Assembly: GCF_010669145.1 (NCBI RefSeq)
Contig: NZ_CP048637.1
Location: 186,001-250,000, forward strand
Direction of reading: 5' to 3'
From: Rhizobium oryzihabitans
Lineage (GTDB): Bacteria > Pseudomonadota > Alphaproteobacteria > Rhizobiales > Rhizobiaceae
DNA: 64,000 nt
The position numbers and the translations under genes are program-made. Positions within the stretch are counted from its first letter, which is position 1. Each line of letters starts with the position of its first letter. Shown here in pieces: positions 17,231 through 26,702 of the stretch. A model generated the notes under the pieces. That model did no database searches. It was not told the origin of the DNA and saw nothing but the letters and a program-made list of their open reading frames with translations.

Positions 17231-18602
17231 CGGCCCACCTCCACCATCGGCGGTGATTTCATCAGGGGATGCCTGTCCACAACCCCTCCTGGAAGAAGTG
17301 CTGGAAACTGCGCCTGGGCCCATCGCAAGACCTGCACGGCCGGGCTGGTGGTCAGCACCTTGGCCTGGGGCGAAGTCCAGAGCACCTTGTCCATCAGGTC
17401 GTTGGGCCTGTAGGCACTGTCGGCAATCCCGTCGCCATTCAGGTCGAAGGCGGGATTGTCGCTCCAGTAATTGCCGCGCCCGTTCGCCGACCAGTCGAGA
17501 TAGCGGGTGCCGACATATTTAACCTGGTTGCGGTTGTTGACGAAGGCGTTGCCGGCCATGACGTTTCCTTCCGACCCAGCTGTGAAATGAACACCGACCG
17601 CGCAGCCCTCGAACCGGTTGCCCAGCAGCCGGTTCTTGTTAGCATTATAGATGAAGACGCATTTTTCGGGGCCTAGCCGCATGTCCGAATTCCCCTCCGG
17701 CTGGGGGGCCGCATCGCCACCTGGCGTCATGCCGTCGTCCTCGTGGGTGCCGGCTGTCGTCCACCGCATCTGCGGTTGCATCTTGCCGCGCACGACATTG
17801 CCGGAGATTAGCGAGCCGTCGGCCGAATTCAGCAAGAGACCATGGTCCCGGTCGCCGTCGGACAGGTTGTCAGTGATCTTCAGTCGGCGCGAAAACATGA
17901 TGGCGTAGCCGACCGTGTTCCCGCTGGAGATGTTACCGACGATCTCGCTGTCATTGGTATACATGTAATGGATGGCGAAGCGAAGCGAATGAAACCGGTT
18001 TCCACTGAAGACATTGCGCTTGCTGGCATTGGTCGCGATCCCGTCGCGGCCGAAGCTAATATCATTGTCGAGGACCTTCGCCCGGGCGCATTCCAGACCG
18101 TAACGCCATTCCCCGTCTCGCTCAACCGCCCCTGCTTCGTCCCGATAATCTTGTTGGCCCGCGTGATCGAGTCCTTCGCGCCGTGGATGTAGACGCCATA
18201 GAGGTTTCCTTCGATCAGGTTGTCCTCGATGATCGCCGCGGTTGCCGCCTCGGTGGCGAAAACGCCGGAATCCATGGCTTCCAGATTCTTGCCGGAACCT
18301 CTTATCTCAAAGCCGCGGACCACGGCGCCGGGCGCCTGGATGGTGAGCACACTGCCGCGATCATTGCCGAGGATTTCGGCTCCCTTCTCGCCTTCGAGCG
18401 TCACCGGTTTATCCAGGACGAGTGGGCCTGCATAGTGTCCGGCCTTGACGACGAGACGGTCTCCCGCGGCGGCCTTTTCAAGGGCGATTGCGAGCGCTTG
18501 ACCATCGGTGGGCACAACCATCCAGTCCGCGGCATTCGCCCCGGTGGAAATGGCGGCCATAAAGGCCGCCATAACAATATTGGACGTCAGGCGTCGCATC
18601 AT
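17227..18602 (-). CDS. nosD: NosD, periplasmic right-handed beta-helix copper-site assembly protein (frame broken by one base)
   Basis: Signal peptide (ending STGANAADW), then repeated parallel beta-helix turns (N-x-x-x-G-N type, e.g. [37 protein letters not shown]) over about 450 residues. Two overlapping frames, 17880-18602 and 17227-17964, join without loss if one base is added to the CCCGGG at 18083-18088: the restored stretch reads [22 protein letters not shown]. The ATG at 18602 overlaps the nosZ stop. NosD is the periplasmic partner of NosFY. Confidence 0.9.
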
Positions 18603-20518
18603 GCCGACTTTGGTTCTACCAACATCCTGCCCTTCATCTCCATATGCATGGCATGGCAGAACCAGGTGCAATAATACCAGTACACGCCTGGCCTACTGGC
18701 CTTGAACGTCACCGAGGCGGTTGCCTGAGGACCGATTTCCATGTTGATGCCGTAGTTCACGATGCAGAAGCCGTGGGTCAGGTCCTCCACCTCGTCGATG
18801 TTGGTGATGTAGACCGTCACTTCGTCCCCTTCCTTCACATTGAAGGATTCCAGCCCGAAGGCCGGCGCCGACGAGGTCATGTAGACGCGCACCTTGTTGC
18901 CGTCGCGGATGACTTCGGAATCGGTGAGGAGGTCGATGTTGTCTTTCTTCGCCTGCGCCACCGCATCGGCGAAGAACGGGTCGTCACGCTTCCACACGCT
19001 GATCGGATTGATCTTCGATGCATGTACGATGGTCGCGTCATGCGGCTCCGCGAAAGTGGGATTATCGTGAACGAGAACCATCTGCTCGCCCGAAATGTCG
19101 ATCAGCTGGTCGCTTTCCGGCTTCAGGGGGCCGACGTTGAGGTAGCGGTCCTTGGAGAACTTGTTGAGCGAGATAAGCCACTTGCCGTCAGCCTCTTTGG
19201 TCTGCCCCATCGACGAGTGGTTGTGACCCGGCTGATAATGGACGTCGAGCTTCTGACGGATCGGGTTGACCTTTTCGCCCTTGAAGGCCCGTTTGGCGTC
19301 CTCGATGTTCCATTTGACGACCTGGCTGTCGATGAAGAGGGTCGTATAGGCGTTTCCCTTTCCGTCATAGGCGGTGTGCAACGGTCCGAGGCCGAGTTCC
19401 GGCTCCGCGACCACCGTGTCGCGCGGCTTGATCTTGTCGTCGAACAGGTCGTCGAACTTGCGCACGTCGAACACCGTCACGGTCGGAGACAGCTTGCCTG
19501 CCGCGACTGCATGTATCCCGTCCGGCGCGGTATTCATGCCGTGAGGGCCGTTCGAAACCGGGATATAGCGGGTGTATGGCGAACCGTGGCGTCCATCGAT
19601 CACCGGAACACCCGACATCTCCTTGAAATCACCCTTCTTGACCGCCTCTTCGATGCGCTTGAGGTTAAAGACCACGACCCAATCCTGGTCCTTGGCCATC
19701 ATCTGCTCGAGATTGACCCCATTTTCGGAGTTGTAGCAGGTGGAGAAGCAATATTTGCCCTGATAGTCGGCGTCGACATTGTCAAGATTGCCGTCCACGA
19801 TCACCTGCCAGGCGACCTTCATCGTCTCGCCGTCGACCGCGGTGAACACCGAGCGGTACTGGCTCGGATCGTCCAGAACCTTGCCGTTATTGGGGATCGG
19901 CACGCCGTCTTCGCCATTGCAGAACACATATCCCGTCTTGGGGTATTTCTGCACCCTGAGCCCATGCACCGTATGCTGGTTGGGCAGCTCGATGATCTTG
20001 TCGCACTTCATGACATCGAGGCGGATGCGGCAAACGCGGGTGTTCGACTTATCATTGGAGTAGAGATAGCGACCGTCATAGGTCCCATCGGTGAAGGACA
20101 GATGCGGATGGTGCAGGTCGCCGTTGTGGTAGACGCCGCCCTTGTCCTTTAGAAACTCCACGGTTTCGGGCAAAAGGCCCTCGGTCAACACCTTGATGCT
20201 CTCATTGGTGAGCCCCCAGCCCGTCGCGCTGCAACGGTTGAACACCGGGATCCGCAGCATTTCGCGCATCGAAGGAATGCCGACGACCCGCACCTCGCCC
20301 GTCTGGCCACTCGAGAAGAAGGTATAATATTCGTCAAGCTCGCCGGGCTTCACTTCCCAGCTCTGACCCTCCTTCTCGGCCGCAACCGCCGGACTTGCGA
20401 TGCCGTCCGACAGTCCGAGCACTCCGCCGGCTGTCGCCGCTCCGGCCGCAGCGGCCAGGGCTGTCGTACCGAGCAGTTTACGTCTGTTGAAGGTGGGCTG
20501 GTTGGGGTCCATGGACAT
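18599..20518 (-). CDS. nosZ: Nitrous-oxide reductase, clade I (Tat-exported)
   Basis: About 639 residues. A twin-arginine signal ([16 protein letters not shown]) marks clade I. A seven-bladed propeller follows with histidine ligands of the CuZ cluster in motifs such as [25 protein letters not shown] and GHNHSS. The C-terminal cupredoxin domain holds the CuA site [12 protein letters not shown]. It reduces N2O to N2 in the periplasm. The ATG at 20518 has GAGGGAAG just upstream and is better than the longer frame to 20548. Normally transcribed with nosR or from a nosZ promoter; the 45-bp gap to nosR' leaves little room for one. Confidence 0.96.
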   Translation of the reverse strand: MSMDPNQPTFNRRKLLGTTALAAAAGAATAGGVLGLSDGIASPAVAAEKEGQSWEVKPGELDEYYTFFSSGQTGEVRVVGIPSMREMLRIPVFNRCSATGWGLTNESIKVLTEGLLPETVEFLKDKGGVYHNGDLHHPHLSFTDGTYDGRYLYSNDKSNTRVCRIRLDVMKCDKIIELPNQHTVHGLRVQKYPKTGYVFCNGEDGVPIPNNGKVLDDPSQYRSVFTAVDGETMKVAWQVIVDGNLDNVDADYQGKYCFSTCYNSENGVNLEQMMAKDQDWVVVFNLKRIEEAVKKGDFKEMSGVPVIDGRHGSPYTRYIPVSNGPHGMNTAPDGIHAVAAGKLSPTVTVFDVRKFDDLFDDKIKPRDTVVAEPELGLGPLHTAYDGKGNAYTTLFIDSQVVKWNIEDAKRAFKGEKVNPIRQKLDVHYQPGHNHSSMGQTKEADGKWLISLNKFSKDRYLNVGPLKPESDQLIDISGEQMVLVHDNPTFAEPHDATIVHASKINPISVWKRDDPFFADAVAQAKKDNIDLLTDSEVIRDGNKVRVYMTSSAPAFGLESFNVKEGDEVTVYITNIDEVEDLTHGFCIVNYGINMEIGPQATASVTFKASRPGVYWYYCTWFCHAMHMEMKGRMLVEPKSA

Positions 20519-20563
20519 GTTACTTCCCTCGGTTATGGCCGTGCGCATCTTTGTCGCGACCTA

Positions 20564-20999
20564 TTACAATTGTTTGATGGGCTTCCCGTTGTGGGTTACC
20601 ACCGTCTTGGCGGGCTTTTCTCCACGAGATTCAGGTGTTGAAAGCGCCAAGAATTTCTCCCGCTTCATCCTCACTTGGATCATATGCGGGCAACGATGGT
20701 CGTCATGGTAGAGCTCCTGGCAGTGCATGCAGTAGATGCACTCGTTGACATTAATCTGTCCCTCCGGATGGATTGATTGGACGGGACATTCCTTGGCGCA
20801 ACGCTGGCAGGGACTGCCGCATTCCGGATACCGCTTCAGCCATTCGAACATCCGGATACGCCCGGGATGGCGAGCGCCGCACCCAGCGGGCAAAGGTAGC
20901 GGCAGTAGAAGCGTTCGATGAAAATGCTGGCGATCAAGATCGCCACAGCGAAGACGACGAAGGGCCAGTCGCGCACGAATTTGAGGATGATCGCCGTCT
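20564..20999 (-). pseudogene. nosR: NosR C-terminal stump, cut by IS6-family element
   Basis: Only about 145 residues of the 700-plus residue NosR remain: the last membrane helices (FVRDWPFVVFAVAILIASIF), the cytoplasmic CRYLCPLGAALAIPGR motif, and the polyferredoxin end with two Cys clusters (CGSPCQRCAKECP and CIYCMHCQELYHDDHRCP). The FMN-binding periplasmic domain and most helices are gone, and the break is at the IS6 terminus at 21000. A one-base loss in CCCGGG (20861-20866) also separates GAALAIPG from RIRMFEWL. NosR is needed for nosZ expression and electron transfer in studied species. Confidence 0.88.
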
Positions 21000-21889
21000 G
21001 GGCTTGTCGCAAACCTTGCAGTAGGCTGAGACTACCCCGCGAACGGTGGCATTTTCACGCTTTGTTAACCTTTTGAAGTCCGAAGAGGCGCCCGAGCAGG
21101 TCATTCTGGTCGTTGATTGTCCAGTCGCCGGAAAAGCCGAAGCCTTTGCGCAGCCACAACATCGCTTCGAACCCAGCGATCGTCCGGCGCGCCGTTTTGA
21201 ATGACTGGAAGCAGCCGATCTTGGGCATGTTCTTCTTGACCCGGAAGTGGTCGCTCTCGATGCCTTGCTGGAGGTGCTTCGTGACATAATGTACCGGGCT
21301 CAGATGCAGGAGCCCGTCATCGATGGCTGTTTTGATCGTTGAAGGAAACGTGTTAGCGCCATCTGTACCGATCTTACCCGGCGATAGTAGCGGCTCATCC
21401 TTGAGCATCTTACGGAAGAAGCGCTTGGCGGCGTCGAGATCGCGCTTCGCGGTGAGCAAGAAGTCGACCGGGTTTCCGTGCTTGTCGATGGCGCGGTACA
21501 GGTATCGCCACTTGCCCCGGATCTTGACGTAGGTCTCGTCAATCCTGACTGAGCCACAATGCGGTCGGCGAAACTGGCGTAGGCGCTTCTCGATTACAGG
21601 TGCATAGGCGAGGACCCAGCGGTTGATTGTACTATGGTCGACCTCGAAGCCGCGCTCGCGGAACATCTCCTCGAGATCTCTGTAGCTGAGCGGATACCGT
21701 AGATACCATGTCACTGCCTGCACGATCAGCCATGCCTCGAAATGCCGCCCTTTGAAATCGTCCTTCGACTGGCGCTTCAGCTTTTCGGCAATGGCATTCA
21801 GAATCATGGCTACGCTCCGCTACATCGGGAGCTGAATTTCCACCGTTGTGGTCAACAGCTAGTTAACCAAAAGAATTTGCGACACGCCC
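21000..21889 (-). mobile_element. IS6-family insertion sequence, copy A
   Basis: 890 bp bounded by 14-bp inverted repeats GGGC(G/T)TGTCGCAAA (13/14 match). Copy B at 50030-50919 has the same length and termini. The flanking 8-mers (CGCCGTCT and ACGGAGCG) do not match, so there is no target duplication. This suggests the element now sits at a recombination or deletion junction. Confidence 0.88.
21055..21807 (-). CDS. IS6-family transposase
   Basis: 250 residues, with an N-terminal helix-turn-helix region (LSYRDLEEMFRERGFEVDHSTINRW) and the DDE domain: D in VRIDETYVKIRGKW, D in GTDGANTFPS, and E in HLQQGIESDHFRVK. It differs from copy B at one residue (His-Leu-Ser here, His-Pro-Ser in B). Transcribed toward the nosR stump, in the same direction as the nos operon. 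Confidence 0.93.
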   Translation of the reverse strand: MILNAIAEKLKRQSKDDFKGRHFEAWLIVQAVTWYLRYPLSYRDLEEMFRERGFEVDHSTINRWVLAYAPVIEKRLRQFRRPHCGSVRIDETYVKIRGKWRYLYRAIDKHGNPVDFLLTAKRDLDAAKRFFRKMLKDEPLLSPGKIGTDGANTFPSTIKTAIDDGLLHLSPVHYVTKHLQQGIESDHFRVKKNMPKIGCFQSFKTARRTIAGFEAMLWLRKGFGFSGDWTINDQNDLLGRLFGLQKVNKA

Positions 21890-22513
21890 ACGGAGCGCGT
21901 GCAGATGAAGATTAATCATCGCAATCGCCACTCAGTCACACTTGATTACATGTTCAGTCAATCAAAAAAACATTTGCATAACGGGCAGCAACCACAAAAA
22001 TGCTAGGTGGCGCGCCACTCCGCTCTTCGCTCTTAAAACACAGGCTCTGCCCAGCGTATGGAGAGAGTGCTATCAAAGTATAATCGGTTGTGGTTAAAGT
22101 TGAATTTGAAGTTGAATTTTAAGAAATTACTACGAGACAGGCACGTGGACGTGCACGCATCTACTGAAGGAAAAGTAAATACTCTAATGGAGAAGTGTGT
22201 CTCTGCTACGAGAAAATTAGCGCTTCAGCTACACCACTCCATGGGACACGATCCGCCATTGCATTCGCAGGGCACTCATTACATCCGGGCCGGAGCGTTC
22301 GCAGGTGAAGGAATGACTTGGGAATAATAGCATGTGAAGCCGTCGCGATCAGCTTCACATGCTCTGGGGTTGAGGCATGGAGGAACCTAGCCTCGTTTCC
22401 AATTTTAATAATGCGAGAGAGATTGAGAATACACTTCCGGTTCCAAATACTTCATAAAACCGTGATGCCGCCGTGATCCGTAATCGCCTTTGAAAATCCT
22501 TACGCGGCGGCAT
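21890..22513. other. AT-rich spacer between the IS and the exonuclease gene
   Basis: It contains one weak plus-strand frame (22058-22327, 89 codons, Lys/Leu-rich start from a short GTTGAATTT repeat) without a ribosome site or any recognisable domain. I do not call it a gene. The only clear structure is the inverted repeat at 22329. Confidence 0.45.
22329..22363. repeat. Perfect 12-bp inverted repeat, 11-base loop
   Basis: AGCATGTGAAGC at 22329-22340 is exactly complementary to GCTTCACATGCT at 22352-22363. It lies 150 bp past the exonuclease stop (minus strand). No T run on either side, so it could be a Rho-dependent terminator, an operator or a recombination site. Confidence 0.4.
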
Positions 22514-24202
22514 CTACCGCTCTTTGTTAAGATCACGGATAAGCCTCTTGTGTCGCCTTGCCTCCTTGAGCAAGGCCTCAACCATCACCAACCCCTTGGC
22601 GGCAAGCAGGTCTTGCATCTTGAGGAAGGCTTCGGCTGTAGCCGAGGCGTCACCTTTGGCCGTGTGGCGCAGGTCATGCGGCAAATCGATATCCAGCCTT
22701 ATCAGTAGCGCGTCGAGTGAGTGATCCTCCCATTGTCCGAATACGATTGCCGAAAGCAGAACCGTATCCAGCACCAGATTGTCGAAACGCAAACCAGTCT
22801 GCTGTTCCCGACGATAAAGGAACTCCATGTCGAATGGGGCATTGTGGGCAACGATGACAGCCCCTTTCACAAAATGGTGAAATCGCTTGATTGCTTCGTC
22901 CGGGCTAGGAGCACCGAACACCATTTCATTTGCAATGCCGTGAATCCGGGATGCTGACGTAGGAATGCTGCGACCCGGATTGACGAGCATGTCAAAGGTT
23001 TCCTCATGGAGGATCTTACCGTTCACGATGCGCAAGGCAGCAATCTGAACAATCTCGTCACCGCTCTCTGGGTTCAACCCCGTTGTCTCGGTGTCGAAGA
23101 CCACATAGGTCAACTCATCGAGCTTCGCCTTTTCGATTTTTTCCGGCAGGGCGCGTTCCAGAAGACTGAAATCATAAACGACCGAATGCAGCGGCTCCGT
23201 TATGTTCGACAAGGGCGCGTCAATATCCGTCATTCGCATATTGAAGGCGTGTCCCGGCGCGTTTATGCAGGTGTCGAATGCCGCCGCAAGATGGGATAAC
23301 CTTTCCCTAGCGGCCGAGAAGGCACCTTCCGGAAGCCCCTCGAACGTGAGCGGCTCAACCGCTTTGAGCAAAAGCTCCAGTTGCGGCCATTCCGCATAGA
23401 AAACCTGTTCGAGCAGGCGTTCGCGCGTCGCGAATGCCGAAATTTCATCCGTCACATCCCTGAGGGTCAAGACATAGGCCCCCTCTTGTTTTTCATCGGC
23501 GACAAGGCGCATACGCCCGGCGAGCCGTCGCTTGCCATTCACCGCTGTGCACAGAAACTCCACAATGGCGTTTTCGGTCACATCTGGGTCGGTCAACCGG
23601 CGATGGGCGTCACGCACCTTCCCCTCGCTCAGATAATCGAACAGATTATGATCGAGGCAGACCATTCTACCTGCCTCTCCTAAATAATGCCTCGCGACAC
23701 CGTTGTAGAACACCAGCCGATGACGTCCGGTACAGAGCAAGACGGCGGGCGGCACATCCGCGATCAGATGCTCCAGCCTGTGTTTGTCGGCAGAAATCCG
23801 CGCTGTTTCCCTCGCAATGTTTTCGGCAAGTGCGTTACGGCCCCGCTCCAGTTCCGTCGCCGCCGCGGAAACCGCGCCAGCCAGATCGCCGAGATAGCGG
23901 CCCTGCTCGGCAGGAAGCGCACCGGAAACCCCGGCGTGCGCCCGCGCACGCACGGCTGCCGCAATGCTCTCGACCGGTCGTGCGACATGCATATCGAAAA
24001 GATACCACATCCAGACAGCAAAGCCGATCAGACCGAAGCTTGCAACAATGCCGCCCTGAAGAAGAGGCGCGACATCAACGGGAGTTCCCACTCGTCTATA
24101 GGCGACGATAAAACCGGCGACGATGCAAAAAAGGCCACCGAACGCTAACGCTACAAAAAGCAACAGCATTCTGATACGAAGACCGAGGCTTTCGACACGC
24201 AT
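22514..24202 (-). CDS. Membrane-anchored PAS-like / DnaQ-type 3'-5' exonuclease protein
   Basis: About 562 residues. Two N-terminal membrane helices (about 8-30 and 43-65), a HAMP-like linker, a PAS-like domain (about 140-260, LLCTGRHRLVFYNGVARHYLG), a helical region, and a C-terminal DEDDh exonuclease domain. Exo I is FDTETTGL, Exo II HNAPFDMEFL, Exo III HTAKGDASATAEAF. This architecture recurs with DUF294/symporter clusters in Proteobacteria. Its role there is not established to my knowledge; nucleotide or nucleic-acid cleavage tied to a membrane signal is a guess. The ATG at 24202 follows the upstream gene's stop closely (4 bp). Confidence 0.85.
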   Translation of the reverse strand: MRVESLGLRIRMLLLFVALAFGGLFCIVAGFIVAYRRVGTPVDVAPLLQGGIVASFGLIGFAVWMWYLFDMHVARPVESIAAAVRARAHAGVSGALPAEQGRYLGDLAGAVSAAATELERGRNALAENIARETARISADKHRLEHLIADVPPAVLLCTGRHRLVFYNGVARHYLGEAGRMVCLDHNLFDYLSEGKVRDAHRRLTDPDVTENAIVEFLCTAVNGKRRLAGRMRLVADEKQEGAYVLTLRDVTDEISAFATRERLLEQVFYAEWPQLELLLKAVEPLTFEGLPEGAFSAARERLSHLAAAFDTCINAPGHAFNMRMTDIDAPLSNITEPLHSVVYDFSLLERALPEKIEKAKLDELTYVVFDTETTGLNPESGDEIVQIAALRIVNGKILHEETFDMLVNPGRSIPTSASRIHGIANEMVFGAPSPDEAIKRFHHFVKGAVIVAHNAPFDMEFLYRREQQTGLRFDNLVLDTVLLSAIVFGQWEDHSLDALLIRLDIDLPHDLRHTAKGDASATAEAFLKMQDLLAAKGLVMVEALLKEARRHKRLIRDLNKER

Positions 24203-24206
24203 GGCA

Positions 24207-24731
24207 TCACCTGGTGTCGCAGACCGCAATACGCGCCGGGTCGTCGGCAGCGAGCGCGATCCACTCCGCTCCGGCAATGGCGCCGTCATACGCAATCGTA
24301 ACCTTATCGCCGATGAGATCGGTACGGCGCCCCGAGACGCAGTCGAACACCGCTTTCACTACTATGGAGGTTTGCCAGCGGGCCGCCAAAATGACGTCAA
24401 CCATCGCTTGATCCGGTTGTTGCGGATGGCGCCGAACGCCTGACGCATCCACAGCCGTAAACCGATTGATGACCGGCCTGTAATAGGACCAGGGACGCCA
24501 GAAAGACTGATCCTCGTTCTTCCAAGTTACGACCACTCCAGCCGGCATTGCATGGGTCATACGATCATACCATGTGTATTCGCTCCACACGGCATAGACG
24601 AGCATTGCAATGCCGCCGGTGGCAGGCACGATCCATTTCGGCAACAGCCCGCGACTTACCCAGCGCAGACCAGAGACGACGCCAGCCACTGCGACACCCG
24701 CTACGACGGCAGCGATCAACTCAAACAGCAT
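24207..24731 (-). CDS. Hypothetical membrane-anchored protein
   Basis: About 174 residues. Two hydrophobic segments at the N-terminus (MLFELIAAVVAGVAVAGVV and VPATGGIAMLVYAVW) are followed by a soluble, probably periplasmic, domain with three cysteines (VFDCVSG, AVCDTR). I do not recognise a domain. It sits between the DUF294 and exonuclease genes with a 4-bp gap to the latter, so it is part of that operon. Confidence 0.7.
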   Translation of the reverse strand: MLFELIAAVVAGVAVAGVVSGLRWVSRGLLPKWIVPATGGIAMLVYAVWSEYTWYDRMTHAMPAGVVVTWKNEDQSFWRPWSYYRPVINRFTAVDASGVRRHPQQPDQAMVDVILAARWQTSIVVKAVFDCVSGRRTDLIGDKVTIAYDGAIAGAEWIALAADDPARIAVCDTR

Positions 24732-24786
24732 TCCTTTTTCCTTTCACGCCGGGCGGTGGCATTGTCATCCATCAGGTATATCCCGA

Positions 24787-26601
24787 TCAAACCGGCGCGA
24801 CACCGCAATTGGCGAGTGCCGATTGCATGGTGCGCACCACAACGAAGGCATCGCGCAGCTGCGACCGTTCGAACTCGCCCATATCATACGGGTTCAGGTA
24901 ATTATCGGGCTTCTGCCCTGCCTTGATTTGCATCGCCTGGTTTCGCAATCGCAAGTCCGCGATCATGTCATAGGCGACGAGAAGATCCCGAGCACCGGCA
25001 TAGGAGATAACGGCCGTGCTTTTGGCGGCGATCAGTCTGGCGCGCGTGTTGACCGGGTGCAGACGCTTGATCAGCGTGTAAACACGCGCCAGATCAACGA
25101 CCGGCACTACACCGGCATGTTTCATGTCAATCTGATTCCGGTGCTCACCGCTTCTCGCGATCGAAAATCCACGCAGCAGGCCAAGTGGCGGCGCATGCTT
25201 AAGCGAATTGCTGATCATGTGAGCGACAAAAATTGAATTTGCAGATGCTAGATTCAGTATTTCGGCCTGCAAGTCGGTGAAAAATGCCGTTTCACCGGCT
25301 ATCGGCCGCAGATCGAACATTACGCTTGAAAGCATCTGGGCCATCGGATCTGGCCTCGCCACCCAATCGTGAAAGTAGCGTTTCCACTGACGCACCGGCT
25401 GACACCAGCGCGGGTTTGTCGCCATCATGTCACCAGGGCAGAAAACATAACCACACGCATCCAAACCGGTGCTGACAAAGCGGGCGAGCCGTTCGAACCA
25501 CGGCCGGTGTGCCTCAATGAAATTGTCATCGAGAAAAATACAATTGTCCTGATCACTGACGCCGGTCTGCTCCTGACGCCCCTGCGAACCGCAGGCCAGC
25601 CACAGATAGGGCACCGGCGGCGGCCCGAATTTATCCTCCGCCATGACGATCAAACGACGGGTCACCGCATCAGCGATATCCGTAATCAGGCGGGTGACGA
25701 CCTCGTGCGCATTGTGTCCAGCGACAAGCTGCACCAGAAGCCGCGGGATCTCCGTCGTCGCCCACTTCAAATCCTCAAGGCTTTGTGCAACGGCAATATC
25801 GCGGATGAGAAGTGCTGACGAAATCGCCAAGAACCGGGTCATGTCCGTCTGGGTAATGAGGCCGACGAGCCTTCCCCCATCCACGACCGGCACGTGGCCG
25901 ATGCCGCGTTCAAGCATCAAATGCAGTACATCGGCGCCGAGGTCATCGGTCTTGAGGCATACGGGATCAGCCGTCATGACCAAGGAAACCGGTGTCGCCT
26001 GCGGATCAAGCCCCTTCGCAAGCACCCGCCCGACAAGATCGCGCAACGTCACGATGCCAACGAACCTGCCTTCATCGACAACACCAAGGCAAGAAATCTT
26101 ATGCTCCTGCATGACCTCGGATGCCTGACGGACAGCACTTTGCGGCGAGCAGTAAAACGGCGCCGCCGACATCAAGTCTCCAACCTTTCGCGTGGCAAGC
26201 TCGTTGCGCGGCGCCAGCACGGGCGCAGGACGCGTGAAGAAACGGGCAAAGACAGGTTCGTCCGCAAGCAATGAGCGAAACAGGGCAGCCGGCAAAAGCA
26301 GCAAAACAACATCTGTCAAGGCATTCGCTGTCGTTGCGGCAAGACTGGAGGCCAGCAGTCCGCGCTCCCCGAAGCTGTCCCGCGACGAAAGCCGGGATAT
26401 CAGGCTGCCGGCCGCATCACGCGTTTCGACGCATCCCTCGTAGATGATATACAGGCCCTGGAGAAGCTCGCCGCAGTGGTAGACTTCATCGCCCGCCTTG
26501 AATTCGAGACGCCTTGTCTGTCGTACCACACGGTCCAGCCCAGCGTTCGACAGACCGTCATAGAGAGGCAAGGTTTGAAGAAACTCGGCAATTGCGGACA
26601 C
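24787..26601 (-). CDS. Cyclic-nucleotide-binding / CBS / DUF294 nucleotidyltransferase-like regulator
   Basis: About 604 residues. An N-terminal cNMP-binding domain (about 5-125, FKAGDEVYHCGE and SFGERGLLA), two CBS domains (about 150-270), then the DUF294 nucleotidyltransferase-like domain with the GSQGRQEQTGVSDQDNCIF signature, and a C-terminal helical DUF294_C region. It resembles GlnD-type transferases and is thought to regulate the neighbouring symporter. The GTG at 26601 is preferred over an ATG at 26697, because GGGGAG lies upstream and the terminator hairpin 26659-26681 would otherwise lie in the coding sequence. Confidence 0.85.
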   Translation of the reverse strand: MSAIAEFLQTLPLYDGLSNAGLDRVVRQTRRLEFKAGDEVYHCGELLQGLYIIYEGCVETRDAAGSLISRLSSRDSFGERGLLASSLAATTANALTDVVLLLLPAALFRSLLADEPVFARFFTRPAPVLAPRNELATRKVGDLMSAAPFYCSPQSAVRQASEVMQEHKISCLGVVDEGRFVGIVTLRDLVGRVLAKGLDPQATPVSLVMTADPVCLKTDDLGADVLHLMLERGIGHVPVVDGGRLVGLITQTDMTRFLAISSALLIRDIAVAQSLEDLKWATTEIPRLLVQLVAGHNAHEVVTRLITDIADAVTRRLIVMAEDKFGPPPVPYLWLACGSQGRQEQTGVSDQDNCIFLDDNFIEAHRPWFERLARFVSTGLDACGYVFCPGDMMATNPRWCQPVRQWKRYFHDWVARPDPMAQMLSSVMFDLRPIAGETAFFTDLQAEILNLASANSIFVAHMISNSLKHAPPLGLLRGFSIARSGEHRNQIDMKHAGVVPVVDLARVYTLIKRLHPVNTRARLIAAKSTAVISYAGARDLLVAYDMIADLRLRNQAMQIKAGQKPDNYLNPYDMGEFERSQLRDAFVVVRTMQSALANCGVAPV

Positions 26602-26658
26602 GTCCTCTCCCCATCTTTCCGTCGAGGCTCGGTATGTTCGCGAACATCGCCTCGAAAG

Positions 26659-26681
26659 AACGGGCAGCTCTGCTGCCCGTT
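26659..26681 (-). terminator. Intrinsic terminator after the symporter gene
   Basis: AACGGGCAGC-AGA-GCTGCCCGTT on the minus strand is a perfect 10-bp stem with a 3-base loop, followed by CTTTC. It lies 22 bases past the symporter stop and before the DUF294 start, and would reduce rather than block read-through. Confidence 0.6.
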
Positions 26682-26702
26682 CCGCTTTCCTATCCACAAG
26701 CC

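Noticed and set aside
18644..20152. A 502-codon plus-strand frame opposite nosZ
   Set aside because: Antisense shadow of nosZ; residues are unlike a folded protein and nosZ is unmistakable.
20992..21897. Target-site duplication for IS6 copy A
   Set aside because: The 8-bp flanks do not match each other, nor in any swapped combination the flanks of copy B.
22058..22327. Possible 89-residue gene
   Set aside because: No ribosome site, a repetitive Lys/Leu start generated by a short tandem repeat, and no recognisable domain.
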